DNA of 64,000 nucleotides from Adenophora triphylla var. japonica. Lineage: Eukaryota; Streptophyta; Magnoliopsida; Asterales; Campanulaceae. Where the stretch lies: the NCBI GenBank assembly GCA_022495995.1, contig JAFEMH010003621.1, forward strand, positions 180,001 through 244,000, read 5' to 3'. The notes under the pieces were generated by a model. That model had not been told where the DNA came from. It worked only from the letters and a program-made list of their open reading frames with translations, and searched no databases. Shown here piece by piece: positions 1 to 10,797 of this stretch; the first letter of the stretch is position 1; each line of letters starts with the position of its first letter. The position numbers and the translations under genes were made by a program.

Positions 1-8
1 GGGGGCGT

Positions 9-135
9 GTTGGAGATATTATCCCACATTGGGAATTGACAAACCTTGCCTATAATATATAAAGATCCTGGGCTACTTCCCTTATCACCAATTGGTTTTA
101 AGGTGGAACCTCAGACTTTAAGAATCAATCTTATA
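9..135 (+). repeat. Copia-type LTR start, remnant
   Basis: A purine-rich GGGGGCG at the very left edge is followed by TGTTGGAGATATTATCCCAC, the usual polypurine-tract/LTR junction layout of plant Copia elements. Downstream, a TATATAAAG promoter-like string and a CCAATTGGTTTTAAGGTGGA block are typical of such LTRs. The right end is not defined and the coding part would lie outside the window. The call rests on recognising the pattern only. Confidence 0.4.
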
Positions 136-1242
136 AATGCAATATATAGAACCAAAATACAACTTTATATTGTACTTCCTTGGTCTCCGAATAGATGTCA
201 ATTTTTAAGATTTTTTTTTTCAAAATAAATGTCTTTTTTAAAAATAACTTTATATTGTACTCCCTCTTTGTTCCTAAATAAAAATTAATCTTGTAAATTT
301 TTTATTAAAATAATGAAATTAATTTTAAATTATTGTTCAAAACATATTAATGATAACAAAAAATAAATGAAAAAAATCATTTCAAGAAGTATCTTTCCCA
401 ATTAACAAACACTAGCGCACTTAATCAACACACGTACTCTGATGGTGCTTGATAACAAAGAGATATAACGATCACTTAATGTTTTAATGTTTGTTGATGA
501 ATGACATTCTTAGAAAATTTGAGACTTTGTAAAAGGCTTTGTAAAAAAGTTACTGTCAATCTTCATATTTAGTGGCTCTTATTAGATAAGTGAGAATATT
601 GATGATTATTGGGTAAAAGAAATATAAAATGATTGTTTTAATTCAACTCAAAGGTTCACCCACAAATTGAATTAGTTACACAAAATAAAATAATTTAAAA
701 ATAAATATTAATTGCTTGCTGGTGTTTCTTGCTATCAAACACCACCGCATCGGTCTGTATTTCTCCCCAACATTCCGTTCCCTTTATTTCTTTTCTCCAT
801 TTCAATCTCTCTCTCTTTCTCTCTGTTAATCCTTTCTCCCTTCAATAACTCCATAATTTAATATTCTTAATTTAGATACATGAACTATAAAAGATAACTA
901 TTTCTTTTATTAAAACAATTACTTCATATCTCATATTCTTCATATCAACCAAATCAATAATATACAATGTTTATGCATCCAAAATACTCCGAGCTCAATA
1001 TACATACTTACCCATTTGAGGTAGCATGCACACGCATACAAACACAAATATTTACGTTGTTCACCAATATGGATACGTACATCGATCAGAACGAGAACAA
1101 TATCATTAATATAGAGAATCACCAATTACAAACTCTCTAATTATATGCACGAATTTTTTATCACAATAATTCACAACAATGCAACCCTAATCTAGAGAAA
1201 TAGATGAGAACAAATTGTACTGTTACATACAAGCTAGAAAAT
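136..1242. other. AT-rich flank, no gene seen
   Basis: No coding region can be supported. One Stowaway-like end (TACTCCCTCTTTGTTCC, near 255-272) has no partner. A short CT-rich tract lies near 805-832. The stretch is the left flank of the Sirevirus-like element and is continuous with 11569 onward once that insertion is removed. Confidence 0.6.
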
Positions 1243-1527
1243 CTATTTGAAAACGTGAGTTTTATGGGAACATAATTATGTTTCCTTATTTCAAAAGACT
1301 TCTATATGGTAAGAAGATTTTGGAACTTTCATGGAGATTTATAAGTATCTTACTTTTATTAAGAGATTGTAATTATGTAAATATCTTTTATTTATGTACA
1401 TAGTTTTATATTAGGACTAACCTACTAATATTTGATTTCCTTGTGAGTGTGTTATATGTTTTCATATAGGAAAAGGAATCTCACAAAGGAAGAGGTCGAT
1501 TGCATGAAGATATTCTCCAAGGTGCTC

Positions 1528-1535
1528 TATAAATA
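1528..1535 (+). promoter_or_regulatory. TATA box of the 5' LTR
   Basis: TATAAATA lies 281 bp into the LTR and is conserved in the 3' LTR. It is the likely Pol II promoter of the element. The start site was not determined. Confidence 0.6.
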
Positions 1536-1929
1536 CAAGGCATTCAGCACAAAGAGAAGTTACACAATTTACGAGAGAAAATCACATTCTTCATAGTCAT
1601 TCGACATTGTTGTTTTTAGGTTGTGAGCTTACATCCGTAACTCACATCTAGGTTTTCATAAAGTTCTCTTGTTTTACTTCTGATTGAATAAGTCCTACTT
1701 GGGAAAGGGAGTTGTTCATATCATAGAAGGTGATTAGAACTTGTTTAGTATTTTCATATTTTAGTTTTTCACTTATTTGTTTTTGTAAGAAACATAAGTT
1801 TTTATAGTGAAAAGGTTTTTGGGCGTAAGCCTAGTTTGCCGATCACACAGATCAAGTTAAGCGTATATAACTCTTGAGTTATTGCATTTTATTTACTTTT
1901 ATTTACTTTATTCCGCCGCATTATCTCGT

Positions 1930-1970
1930 GGATGTGTGGACAAGCCAGAGACACATCCGTACTCACATCC
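1930..1970 (+). repeat. GATGTG/CACATC hairpin module in LTR
   Basis: GGATGTGT (1930-1937) is the reverse complement of ACACATCC (1951-1958). A second CACATCC follows at 1964-1970, exactly 12 bp after the first. The same module is in the 3' LTR (11477-11517) and recurs in the body of the element. Confidence 0.75.
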
Positions 1971-2018
1971 TTTGCCTATTGCGTGATCCAAGTTTCCTAG
2001 CTACACGAAACTTTCAAT

Positions 2019-2032
2019 TGGTATCGTAGCCA
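2019..2032 (+). other. Primer binding site (initiator-Met tRNA type)
   Basis: TGGTATCGTAGCCA begins two bases after the 5' LTR. It matches the Copia Met-tRNA site TGGTATCAGAGCC except at the CGT/CAG positions. Confidence 0.85.
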
Positions 2033-2077
2033 ACTCTTGAAATATTACCGAGTGTTGATCCGTAAAGTGTAGTCATT

Positions 2078-3740
2078 ATGGAATGCCAAAATCACCAAAA
2101 TAGGCCTCCGTCTTCGATGGCACAAATTATTCTCTTTGGAAGTCTAAGATGCGAAATTACATCAAAAGTATTGATGAAAGAGCTTGGATGTGCATTCTTG
2201 TTGCATGGCAACCTCCTACCGTGGAGAAAAAGCCATCTTCCGGTGTTGGTGAGTCCTTCTTTGAAAGAAAACCCGAAGAACAATGGACTCTTGATGAAAT
2301 ACAAGCCGCAAATTACAATTCAAAAGCCATGGGTGCTATTTCCAGCCATGTTTCGGGAATATGTACAAGCTTATAACAAATGAAAGTATAGCCAAAACCT
2401 TGGGATATTTTGCAAACTCAATGTGAGGGAGCACCAAGTGTGAAGGCTACCAGTGCTTAGAATTTTAATGGATAGGTTTGAGTTACTTCGAATGGAAGAA
2501 ACCGAGGATATTGTGTCATATGCTGCTAAGATTCATGAGATTTCAAATGAATGCACAAGTCTAGGAGAATCTATCTCTAATGCAAGACTTGTTAGTAAAA
2601 TTCTAAGAACCTTGCACGAGAGGTTTAACATTAAAGTAGCCGTGATTGAAGAAACAAAGGACACAAATACCGTAGGTCTTGACACCATCATAGGAATCTT
2701 GACTGTGTTTGAGCTTAACCTTGAGGCTCGAAGAAAAACAAAACACACGCCTTGCCCTTAAAAGTGCCGCCGCTCTACCAAAAGAGCTTGTGGAATTATC
2801 CTCCGAAATTGACAAGTCTAATCTTGAAGATGAGGATGTTGCCTTTATTTCAAAGAAATTCAGTTCTATACCGAAAAATAGAAGGATAAGCAAATTCCCC
2901 AATAGACCTACTTCCAAGATCACAAAAGCCAAAACCTAGCACCGACACCGGATTCAAGAAGCCAAGTTTTGAAAATAAATCATCCGAATCCGTCCAATGT
3001 AGGGCATGTCGTGGCTTTGGTCATTATGCCAATGAGTGTGCTAACACACTTAAAAAGAAGGGGATGAGCTTAACCGCTACCCTTAGTGACAAGTAAGGAT
3101 GAGGAAGAAGAAGTGGCTAACATGTCTGCCTTAAATTGCCATTCTCGTGTTTAATGCTTTTTCCGCGATATAGAAGAACATACTCCCCGAAAAACCCTCG
3201 ATGTGGGCTCGCTGTGTACACATCCGGTGTCACATCCGAACCGGAGCCGAACCGTTTCTCTATAAAAGGAGATTCGTATGATGAAGATGAAGAAAGAGAC
3301 ATTCCCTATGAGGAACTCTTTGCCACATACAAGGAGCCGCATACATGATTGATGAAAAGATTGGACAAAATTGAGGTACTTGTTAAGGTAAACAAATCTC
3401 TGTCTTATAAATTAGCCGCTGTGAAGATGAAAAAGCCGTACTTTCAAAAGAAAATGATGCTCAAAAGGATACCATTGCAAGACTTGAAGTCCTTGTGACC
3501 AAAAGAGAAGTTGACCTTGAAAAATTCAAGAATGAATGTGAAAAAGCCGATAATACTTTCACTAAGTTAAACAAAAGTAAAATGAAAATGGAAGAAGCTT
3601 TTTCCATGGGTCAACGTGACAAAATTGGTATAGGTTTTGAAAATAATTTTGTAAAGGAGGGATATGAGGGTTCTACCTCTAAAAGTGTGAAAAACAAGCT
3701 TTTAAAGAAAAAGTCATTCTGAGTGAGAAGAGACCAAGGA
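2078..3740 (+). pseudogene. gag: Sirevirus-like gag, multiply frameshifted
   Basis: Gag is the nucleocapsid precursor of the element. The ATG at 2078 follows the primer site closely and opens a MECQNHQNRPPS start typical of Copia Gag. The protein then jumps between frames about five times. A Gag helical region lies at 2453-2761 (MDRFELLRMEETEDIVSYA). A CCHC zinc knuckle of the CX2CX4HX4C type is at 2998-3039 (CRACRGFGHYANEC). A lysine/glutamate-rich probable coiled coil follows at 3495-3722. The segment at 3200-3237 carries a GATGTG/CACATC module inside the coding part. It cannot make one protein as it stands. Confidence 0.85.
3200..3237 (+). repeat. GATGTG/CACATC module inside gag
   Basis: GATGTG (3200-3205) is followed by the perfect palindrome TGTGTACACA (3213-3222) and by CACATCC at 3219-3225 and 3231-3237, 12 bp apart. 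A shorter copy lies at 3854-3880 (GATGT, then CACATCC at 3862 and 3874, again 12 bp apart). Confidence 0.7.
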
Positions 3741-3959
3741 AGAGGCATTACATCTGCCATTACCGCCTAGCTCCCGGTCACATTAGGCCCTTCGTTACAA
3801 ACTTAAGGCCGATAAAAATCTGGTAACTACAAACAGCCTCGCATGTGTGAGAAGATGTATTCACATCCCAACACACATCCAAATAATCCGAGACCTCTGC
3901 AACCCAAAAAGAAAACCGTTAAACAAATGGTAGCCAAACCAATTACCACCTGTAATGTT

Positions 3960-5488
3960 GTCTACTCTTCCCTCAAGAGTACCGTCTCGGCTCTTGGTAT
4001 TTTGATAGTGGGTGCTCTAGGCACATGACTGGGAACCAAGTCAGTCCTTCTTGACTATGAAATAATAAATGGAGGGAAAGTAAATTTTGGTGGAGGTGCT
4101 CAAGGAAAGATTGTTGGGAAAGGAACCCTAGATGTCAAGGGTCTCCCAAAATTGCACAATGTGTACCATGTGGAAGGCTTGAAAGCCAACCTAATAAGCA
4201 TCACCAACCGTGTGATGATGACCTATTTGTGAAGTTTGATAAGCACTTGTGTGAAGTGTTTGATAAGGATAATAAATGTGTGTTTACTGGTCCTAGATCT
4301 GCTGATAATTGTTACCAATTTGGTGACAATCTTTCTTGCCTAAGCTCAAAAGCTAATGATGTCAATCTGTGGCACCAAAAATTAGGGCATGCTAGCCGTA
4401 GAACTCGGAAGAACTTCAAAGGTTTGAAGCCATTAAAGACCTCCCTAAACCGAACTTCAAGAACCCCGATGTCTGTGGTTCATGTCAAAAGGGAAAACAA
4501 ACAAAAGCATCACATAAAAAGGTCCAACAATGCTCCACAACTAGATGTTTGGAGATGATTCACACTGATTTAATGGGACCTATTGAAGTAGAAAGCTTTG
4601 GTAAGAAAAAGTATGCCTTTGTGTGTGTTGATGATTATTCTAGGTACACTTGGGTAATGTTCTTAAGAGAAAAGTCAGAAACAATTGGAGAATTCAAGAA
4701 TTGGTACAAAAGAGTTAGAAATCTTTATGGTCTTAAGACCGTGAGGATTAGGTCCGACCATGGCACCGAATATGAGAATCAAATGTTCACCAATTTTTGC
4801 AATTCTAAGGGAATCACTCATGAGTTTTCGCACCAATCACCCCACAAAGAAATGGAATTGCCGAAAGAAAGAATAGAACCTTGCAAGAAATGGCTAGAGT
4901 CATGCTAAGTTCAAAGAACTTGTCCAAAAGTTTTGGGTAGTAAGCTTTAAACACCGCTTGTCACATTGGCAATAGGGTGTTTCTAAGGATTGGTAGCACT
5001 CGTCACCCCATATCAAATTCTCCTTGGAAAGAAACCAACTGTAAAATATTTTCATGTGTTTGGTTGTGTTTGTTATATTCTCAATGATAGAGAATACCTG
5101 TCCAAGTTTGATTCAAAAAGTGACAAAGCAATTTTCATGGGCTATTCCACAAACAAGAGAGCTTACGTAGTTTTCAATCTTAAAACTAAGACCATTATGG
5201 AATCTCGCTAATGTTAAATTTGATGACTCACTTGATCTTAACCTCAAGACTGCTGAGGATGATGTTTCGTGTTGCTTTGGACTGGAAGGATGAATAAACA
5301 GTCTTTGAAAAAGCAAAAGAAATTTCCAAAGGCCGATAAAAATATTGAACCCGATAAGGATGTAACCAAGGATGTGGACACATCTCGCTCCACATCTCGA
5401 ACCCACATCTGCACCCACATCCACTCAAACTCCCGTAATCGAGGACGGTTCCTCCGATTCCGATCGTGATGATGCTCCGTAAGGTAAT
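3960..5488 (+). pseudogene. pol: Protease and integrase region of pol, broken
   Basis: The aspartic protease signature W-Y-F-D-S-G-C-S is at 3995-4018, with the catalytic Asp at 4004-4006, but the frame breaks within a few codons. A pre-integrase segment with LWHQKLGHAS follows at about 4366-4395. The integrase core at 4549-4910 shows the first Asp in IHTDLMGP and the second in IRSDHGTEYE. The block carrying the conserved Glu (about 4845-4900) is present but shifted out of frame. The Copia order protease-integrase-RT is kept. Codons 5357-5432 overlap a cluster of GATGTG/CACATC modules, so the motif is carried in the linker between integrase and RT. The gene is inactive through several indels. 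Confidence 0.85.
5371..5421 (+). repeat. GATGTG/CACATC module cluster in pol linker
   Basis: GATGTG (5371-5376) faces CACATC (5379-5384). Further CACATC copies start at 5391, 5404 and 5416, spaced 12, 13 and 12 bp. This is the densest copy of the module in the element. Confidence 0.75.
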
Positions 5489-7200
5489 GTGAATGGGTGT
5501 GTGGATAGGTCAAAGGATATCCCTTCTAAAATCCGTAAAAACCACCCCACTTCACAAGTTGTGGGAGATGTGCATGCTCAAGTGAGAACTAGACAAAAGG
5601 ATAAAGTTGATTATAGAAAGATGGCCGGTTTATGGAGTTGCTCCTCAAAGATACTCCCGTGTAAGCTTCGTTGTTTTGTTTCTAAAATTGAACCTAAAAA
5701 TATTACCGAAGCATTGAAAGATGCCGATCGGATTATGGCTATGCAAGATGAATTAATTCAATTTGAAAAGAATGAGGTATGGACTCTTGTTCCTAGACCC
5801 TCACATGGTAATGTCATAGGAACCAAATGGATTTTTAAGAACAAATGATGAGCAAGGTGTGATAACTAGAAATAAAGCTAGGTTAGTTGCTCAAGGTTAT
5901 ACTCAAATTGAGGGAATTGACTTTGAGGAGACATTTGCTCCGTTGCAAGAATTGAGTCCATTAGGCTTTTGTTAGCTATTGCTTGTTACCTCAAGATTAC
6001 TCTTCATCAAATGGATGTCAAGAGTGCCTTTTAAATGGGATATTAAATGAGGAAGCCTATGTTGAACAACCTAAAGGCTTTGTGGACTCCAAATACCCTA
6101 ATCATGTGTATAAACCGAAGAAAGCTCAGATGGGCTAAAGCAAGCCCCTAGAGCTTGGTATGGTAGGTTGACTGACCATTTGCTTCAACTAGGATTCAAG
6201 AGAGGTGAGGTTGACAAAACCTTGTTTGTTAGAAGAAATAAGAAAGAGATTCTTGTGGCACAAATCTATGTAGATGACATTGTGTTTGGATCAAATTCGA
6301 TCCAATGCTAGCCGAATTTGTGGATAGCATGACTTCCACATTTGAGATGAGTATGGTAGGTGAGTTGAACTTTTTCTTAGGCTTACAGTTAAGCAATTCA
6401 AAGATGGCATGTTCATTTCACAGCCTAAGTATGCCAAGAATCTTGTGAAAAAGTTTGAGCTTGAACACTCTTCACATCAAAGAACCCCAATGGGATCTTC
6501 CCAAAACTAAGTCATGATTCGATGGTGAAAGTGTTGACCAAACCCTTTATAGAAGCATGATAGGAAGTCTGCTTTACCTCACTGCAAGTAGACCTGACAT
6601 TATGTTCAGTGTGTGTCTATGTGCTAGATACCAAGCCAACCCTAAAGTGTCCCATCTTAAAGCCTTGAAAAGAATCATTAGGTATGTGAGTGGGACTGTG
6701 AACCTAGGTCTTCATTACTCTAAAGAAACAAACACCAATTTGGTTGGGTACACCGATTCGATTGGGCTGGAAATAGTGATGATAGAAAGAGTACCACTGG
6801 TGGATGTTTCTACCTAGGTAATAACCTTGTGTCTTGGTATAGTAGGAAGCAAAATTGTGTGTCTTTATCCACTGCTGAGGCTGAATATGTTGCCCTTGGG
6901 AGTTGCTGCACACAATTACTTTGGATGAATCAAATGCTAAAAGATTATGGATTAAATAGCAAAGTTTTGATCGCTTTTGTGATAACAAAAGTGCCTTGGA
7001 CATATCTAAAAATCCCGTCCAACATTCTAGAACAAAGCACATTGATATTAGACATCATTTCATTAGAGATCTTGTAGAACAAAAACCGTGTGTCCGGAAT
7101 TTGTTGGGACCGAAAATCAATTGGCCGATATATTTACAAAGGCATTAGATTTGGAGAGATTTTCCTCCTTGAGGAAGTCTCTTGGCTTGTGTGATATCTA
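5489..7200 (+). pseudogene. pol: Reverse transcriptase and RNase H region of pol, broken
   Basis: A Copia RT entry block (EVWTLVPRP, then GTKWIFKNK) ends at 5848 with a frame break. The palm motif YVDD is intact at 6267-6278 but in a different frame from its neighbours. The RT thumb segment is at 6557-6817 (GSLLYLTASRPDIMFSVC). RNase H follows at 6829-7077 with the STAEAEYVALG block and ends in a shifted frame near 7200. I count at least five frame changes. The domain order and motifs leave no doubt about identity, but no polymerase could be made. Confidence 0.88.
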
Positions 7201-8328
7201 AGGTTGTGAGACCGATGTGTCTCACATCCTCTAACACATCTCGTAGTGTAGTTTAACCGAAAAAAAAAAAAAAAAAAAAAATCATAAAAGAAAAAAAACC
7301 AAAAATATCATGCATTAGCACGAAATTTCTCAGTGTGGTCACTTGTGAGTCTTCATCTTTGACATTATTTTTGATCACTTAATTGTGAGTATTTCCTGTC
7401 CATGTAATCTTTTGATTACTTGGTATAACCTTCCTAGGTATCTCACAGTGGGTGCTAAAAAAAAAAATATATATATATATATTTGTGAGAACCAGCTGCT
7501 TCACCCTTAGTATGAAGCCATACCATTGTGATCAAGTGATTTTCATAAGAAAACTTGAAGTCAAACTTGATAAGATCTTTGGGAAAAAGGGCTATCTTTG
7601 GGATCAAGTAAAGTGAAAGCTACTCACATTGCAAAAATTCCACAACAAAAAATTGGTGGATGCATCCTAGAGGCTGTGCAGATTGGATTACTGCTCATTG
7701 ACTTTTTGTGATCTAAATGTGTCCCAATATGTGACTCACATCCTATGCCACATCCATAAACTGAGAATATTTCCTTCACTTGTGTGTTTGCATCATGCTA
7801 GGCATATTGCATTTTAGGACATATAGGAGCTTTGTAAATATGCTAGTTAATTAATTTTCTCTCTTAATTTACTCTTTGATTATATAGGTTTTTGATCTCC
7901 AATATCTTTCATGAAAAGAAAAGATGTGTATCAATCCTTGTTTGAAAAGGTTGAAAAATTCTTTTGGGATTCTATTTTAAATAAAGATATGCCGAAGCAA
8001 TTTGTGTTTTCATAAAAATCTTACAAAATCTTGATTTAAATTTGATCCCCTATTTTCTTGGAAGGTGCTTGTGTGTGGTAACCTCAAAGGTTTTCTAGCC
8101 GTTGGAGGACTCTTAAGGATTTTGAGGTGTGATTACCTGTTTGGAAAAAGATTCCTAATTCTATTTGGAAAGGGGGAGCTGTGAGTATTTATTTTACCTC
8201 ACATCCGTCTCCTCCCTCATAATCCTTGTTAAAACCCTTTGTTCTTCCTTCCCGTTTGCACACAAATTCACACACTTTGCATTAATTTCTCATTATACTG
8301 TTCAACCAACCCCAAATCTCTCTGTTAA
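7201..8328 (+). other. Non-coding spacer between pol and extra ORF
   Basis: No coding region is supported. The spacer contains A-rich and AT-repeat tracts at about 7259-7281 and 7459-7482. GATGTG/CACATC modules lie at 7214-7240 (CACATC at 7223 and 7235) and 7737-7755 (CACATCC at 7737 and 7749). An AAAGGGGGAG tract at 8169-8178 precedes the extra ORF. Such a spacer may carry the leader of a spliced transcript for the downstream ORF; that is inference. Confidence 0.6.
8169..8178 (+). other. Internal polypurine-tract-like motif
   Basis: AAAGGGGGAG resembles the terminal polypurine tract but lies 2.6 kb upstream of the 3' LTR. Supernumerary tracts are a known Sirevirus trait. Confidence 0.55.
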
Positions 8329-9297
8329 ATGGCCGAGCATTCGAATATAAGAGAAGAAGACGTTCTTGACATTGTGCCGATTTCAATAGCAAGAAGAGAG
8401 GACTCCATTCTCCTAAATCCCGTAATCTCAAAATTTCTTGCCGATTTCTCTTCTCCATCACCCTCGTCTGAACCAACAAGGGAAGCTTCTTCTCCCAAAT
8501 CCCCTTCATTGGAAGCCGTGAATGTTTCAACTGAGGTAAACCCTAAGGCTCCATCCTCTCCGGTGATTCCACCATCGGATGTCGCCATTGCTGTAGAACC
8601 ATCGTCAACTAAGAAGAGGAAGTTGTCTCAAGCTAAAGCCCCAAAATCTGTTGCACCGCCGGTACCTCGTCGCAATCTTCGTCGATCTGGTAGGGTTCGC
8701 AAGCTGTCAGAGTCTGACAAAGCTAAGAATCTAACGAAACCTGGCGGGAGACCTTCAACTGCCATTGTTCTTGAAGAAATAGAAGAAGAAGAAGAGGTAA
8801 TGGCTCCTCTTATTAGGACTAGGTCTAAATCGTCAATTCCTGTTATTGATCCTGTCCCTGTTGTTGCTCCTTCTGAGGTTGCACCCCCTGTTGATTCTGT
8901 TGATGCTCCCCATGTTGAACCTCTAATCCCTGTTGATACTGTTCACCATGCAAAATCTGTTGAACCAATTGCTCCTACTTCTCCCATAATTTCATCCGAT
9001 CCCATTATCCCCAATACTGCTTCACCCCCTAGGGATAATGTCTCTAGTCCTGTTGAGGACCTTATTTCCTTCAGTGATGATGAACCCTTAGCTAAGATTT
9101 TAATAGATTTAAAGGGAAAGAAAAAGGTGGCTGAGACTGACCTAGAACCCTTTGAAGATGAATCGACTCAAGTTCCGAGAGTGATGACACCGCCTCGGAT
9201 GAGAACTTCAAGCTTGGAAGAGAAGAGCTTGATCGGGAGAAAGAAGACAAGGAATTGGATTCCTCTCGATGCCGATAATGCGAGATTGAACCAATAA
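8329..9297 (+). CDS. Extra (env-position) ORF, N-terminal part, 322 aa
   Basis: The open frame runs 322 codons from ATG (8329) to TAA (9295-9297). It begins MAEHSNIREEDVL and is rich in Pro, Ser, Val and acidic residues. A basic stretch at about residues 84-130 (KKRKLSQ, then RRNLRRSGRVRKL) looks like a nuclear-localisation or DNA-binding patch. Residues 145-150 are a glutamate run. There is no signal peptide or membrane segment, so an envelope glycoprotein is not supported. Position between pol and the 3' LTR matches the third ORF of Sireviruses. A globular domain continues in a shifted frame from 9312, so the natural product was probably longer. The function is unknown. Confidence 0.7.
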   Translation: MAEHSNIREEDVLDIVPISIARREDSILLNPVISKFLADFSSPSPSSEPTREASSPKSPSLEAVNVSTEVNPKAPSSPVIPPSDVAIAVEPSSTKKRKLSQAKAPKSVAPPVPRRNLRRSGRVRKLSESDKAKNLTKPGGRPSTAIVLEEIEEEEEVMAPLIRTRSKSSIPVIDPVPVVAPSEVAPPVDSVDAPHVEPLIPVDTVHHAKSVEPIAPTSPIISSDPIIPNTASPPRDNVSSPVEDLISFSDDEPLAKILIDLKGKKKVAETDLEPFEDESTQVPRVMTPPRMRTSSLEEKSLIGRKKTRNWIPLDADNARLNQ

Positions 9298-9316
9298 ATG
9301 TTCCATTCCCCGTGAA

Positions 9317-9355
9317 GGATGTGGCTAAGGATGTGCCCACATCCGTACGCACATC
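9317..9355 (+). repeat. GATGTG/CACATC module inside extra ORF
   Basis: GGATGTG occurs at 9317-9323 and 9329-9335 (12 bp apart). CACATCC at 9338-9344 and CACATC at 9350-9355 are also 12 bp apart. It lies exactly where the ORF changes frame. Confidence 0.75.
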
Positions 9356-10385
9356 TACTCGAAAGAAAGCCGAATTGGGTATGTCATCTTCTCTCTCTCT
9401 TGTCTCTAACCCCCAAACCCTTTTCCAAAAGTTTTACGTCCAAAAAGGCTTCGATAGGTTTGAGTTAATTTCCTCTAAAGCCTTTGTTGTTGAGATGAAA
9501 AGGGATAGGGAAACTTTTGATAAACTTGGAATGGACAAGTTTTTTGAGGAAAGAGGATTATTCTTGATCATGGACCATCCCCTTCCCTTCTATCCAAAAT
9601 TGGTTTATGAGTTTTATGCCAATCTGCCTAAGAATTTTGATAGAACTTACTCTCATTCCTCCGGTGTTTATGTTAGAGGAGTATTTGTTCACTTTACACC
9701 TTCAGGTTATCAATGATTTTCTTGGATTGAGTGATAATCTTGATGATATAGTTTCTATTGAGGAGGATGAACTGGTTTCGCTCTCACACATGGAAAGGTC
9801 ACTTCCTGGCTGTAAAGCCTAAGGATTTAGGTAGTGGTTCATTATCTTCCCTTTATTGTTTTCTCCACTCCATCCTTCTTTGCCAATTTGTGTCCCTCCA
9901 ATAACAAAACCTCTCGTTACTAGAATGCGAAGCCTTGCTTCGTATAGATTGGGACTTAAGAGGAACATTAATTTTGGGGAATTCATTTTTAGAAAAATTT
10001 GTGATTATGGAGAGTCTCCCTCAAAGAAATGGTCTTTGCCTTACCCTTCTTTAATCTCCCAAATCATCATTGCGAATGGAGTGAAGACTCGAAAGAGGAG
10101 AAGAAAGAGTTGATAACTTTGCTCGTTTAAGGAGACCAAAACTCTTTTAGATCCTAAGCAAAGATTTGTTGATCTTCCTGTGGGTACCTCTCTGAAATTG
10201 CTATGCCGAGATGTGGATACATCTCGAACCCACAAACCGTAGCTCCATTTGATGTTCGGATGAAGGATTTAGATGCTTTGAGATTGCCGATCTTGAAGCT
10301 CAAGCTCAAGCCTCCAATGCCCATGCCAACAACCTGAAAGCTCTTAAGGCTAATCTTCTCAAATGGCATGCTTCACTTTCTGTTC

Positions 10386-10398
10386 AAAAAGGGGGAGA
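10386..10398 (+). other. Internal polypurine-tract-like motif
   Basis: AAAAAGGGGGAGA lies inside the end of the extra ORF, 400 bp before the 3' LTR. Another, AGGGGGAGA, is at 10487-10495. Confidence 0.55.
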
Positions 10399-10671
10399 TG
10401 ATGCTGATGCTGCTGCTGCTTTTGGAGGAGATAAAGTTTGGAACACCGCCTTGTCGCTACTAGTTGGAGGGTGGGAACTTTAACTTAGGGGGAGAAAAGT
10501 TTTTTTTGAATTGATGGTTTTTAAAGACAATTTTAATTTTCTGTTTTAGTTTGTTAGTTTCTAAACAATGGTTTGTAATAGCTTTAATTAGGATATTTCT
10601 GAATGGTTTTTGCTTTTGCTTAATGAACTGCTAGTATTCTGTTCTAATTACATTTTGCGCTTTTTATGTGT

Positions 10672-10701
10672 GGATGTGTATACACATGCGGACACACATC
10701 C
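10672..10701 (+). repeat. GATGTG/CACATC module before the 3' LTR
   Basis: GGATGTGT (10672-10679) pairs with ACACATCC (10694-10701). Between them lies the perfect palindrome TGTGTATACACA (10675-10686). CACAT copies at 10683 and 10695 keep the 12-bp period. Confidence 0.75.
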
Positions 10702-10787
10702 ATTCGGGGAGTTATTTTTTTTATATTCTCGTGGTCATAATATTATGTTTGTTATAAATCTTTGGTTTTGACCAGAAAGTCCAAAAT

Positions 10788-10797
10788 AGGGGGAGAT
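10788..10797 (+). other. Terminal polypurine tract
   Basis: AGGGGGAGAT directly abuts the first base of the 3' LTR and is the expected plus-strand primer. Confidence 0.9.

Larger units (their letters stand above)
1248..2016 (+). repeat. 5' LTR of the Sirevirus-like element
   Basis: The LTR is 769 bp, begins TGAAAACGTGAG and ends CACGAAACTTTCA. It is nearly identical to 10798-11563. Differences include small indels around 1545-1575 and substitutions near 1840-1855 and 1915-1945. It holds a TATA box and one complete copy of the GATGTG/CACATC hairpin module (1930-1970). Confidence 0.95.
9312..10480 (+). pseudogene. Extra ORF, C-terminal part, frameshifted
   Basis: After the stop at 9297 the similarity continues in other frames. 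At 9312-9716 there is KFYVQKGFDRFELISS and later DHPLPFYPKLVYEFYANL. After a further shift there is INDFLGLSDN (about 9715) and, at 9856-10113, NFGEFIFRKI and YPSLISQII. The pattern (FYANL, then INDFLG, then a basic block, then FPSLI) is that of the domain often annotated as putative plant transposon protein and found in retrotransposons and viral-like ORFs. This assignment is from memory. The C-terminus (10300-10480) is Ala/Asp-rich and overlaps the polypurine-like tract at 10386-10398. Confidence 0.6.

Noticed and set aside
2019..2032. tRNA gene
   Set aside because: It matches only the 3' end complement of Met tRNA as a primer site; no cloverleaf around it. The same holds for the sites at 43583, 44915 and 63433.
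8329..9297. Envelope glycoprotein
   Set aside because: No signal peptide, membrane segment or glycoprotein pattern; the basic patch and Pro/Ser/acidic composition argue for a nuclear or structural protein.
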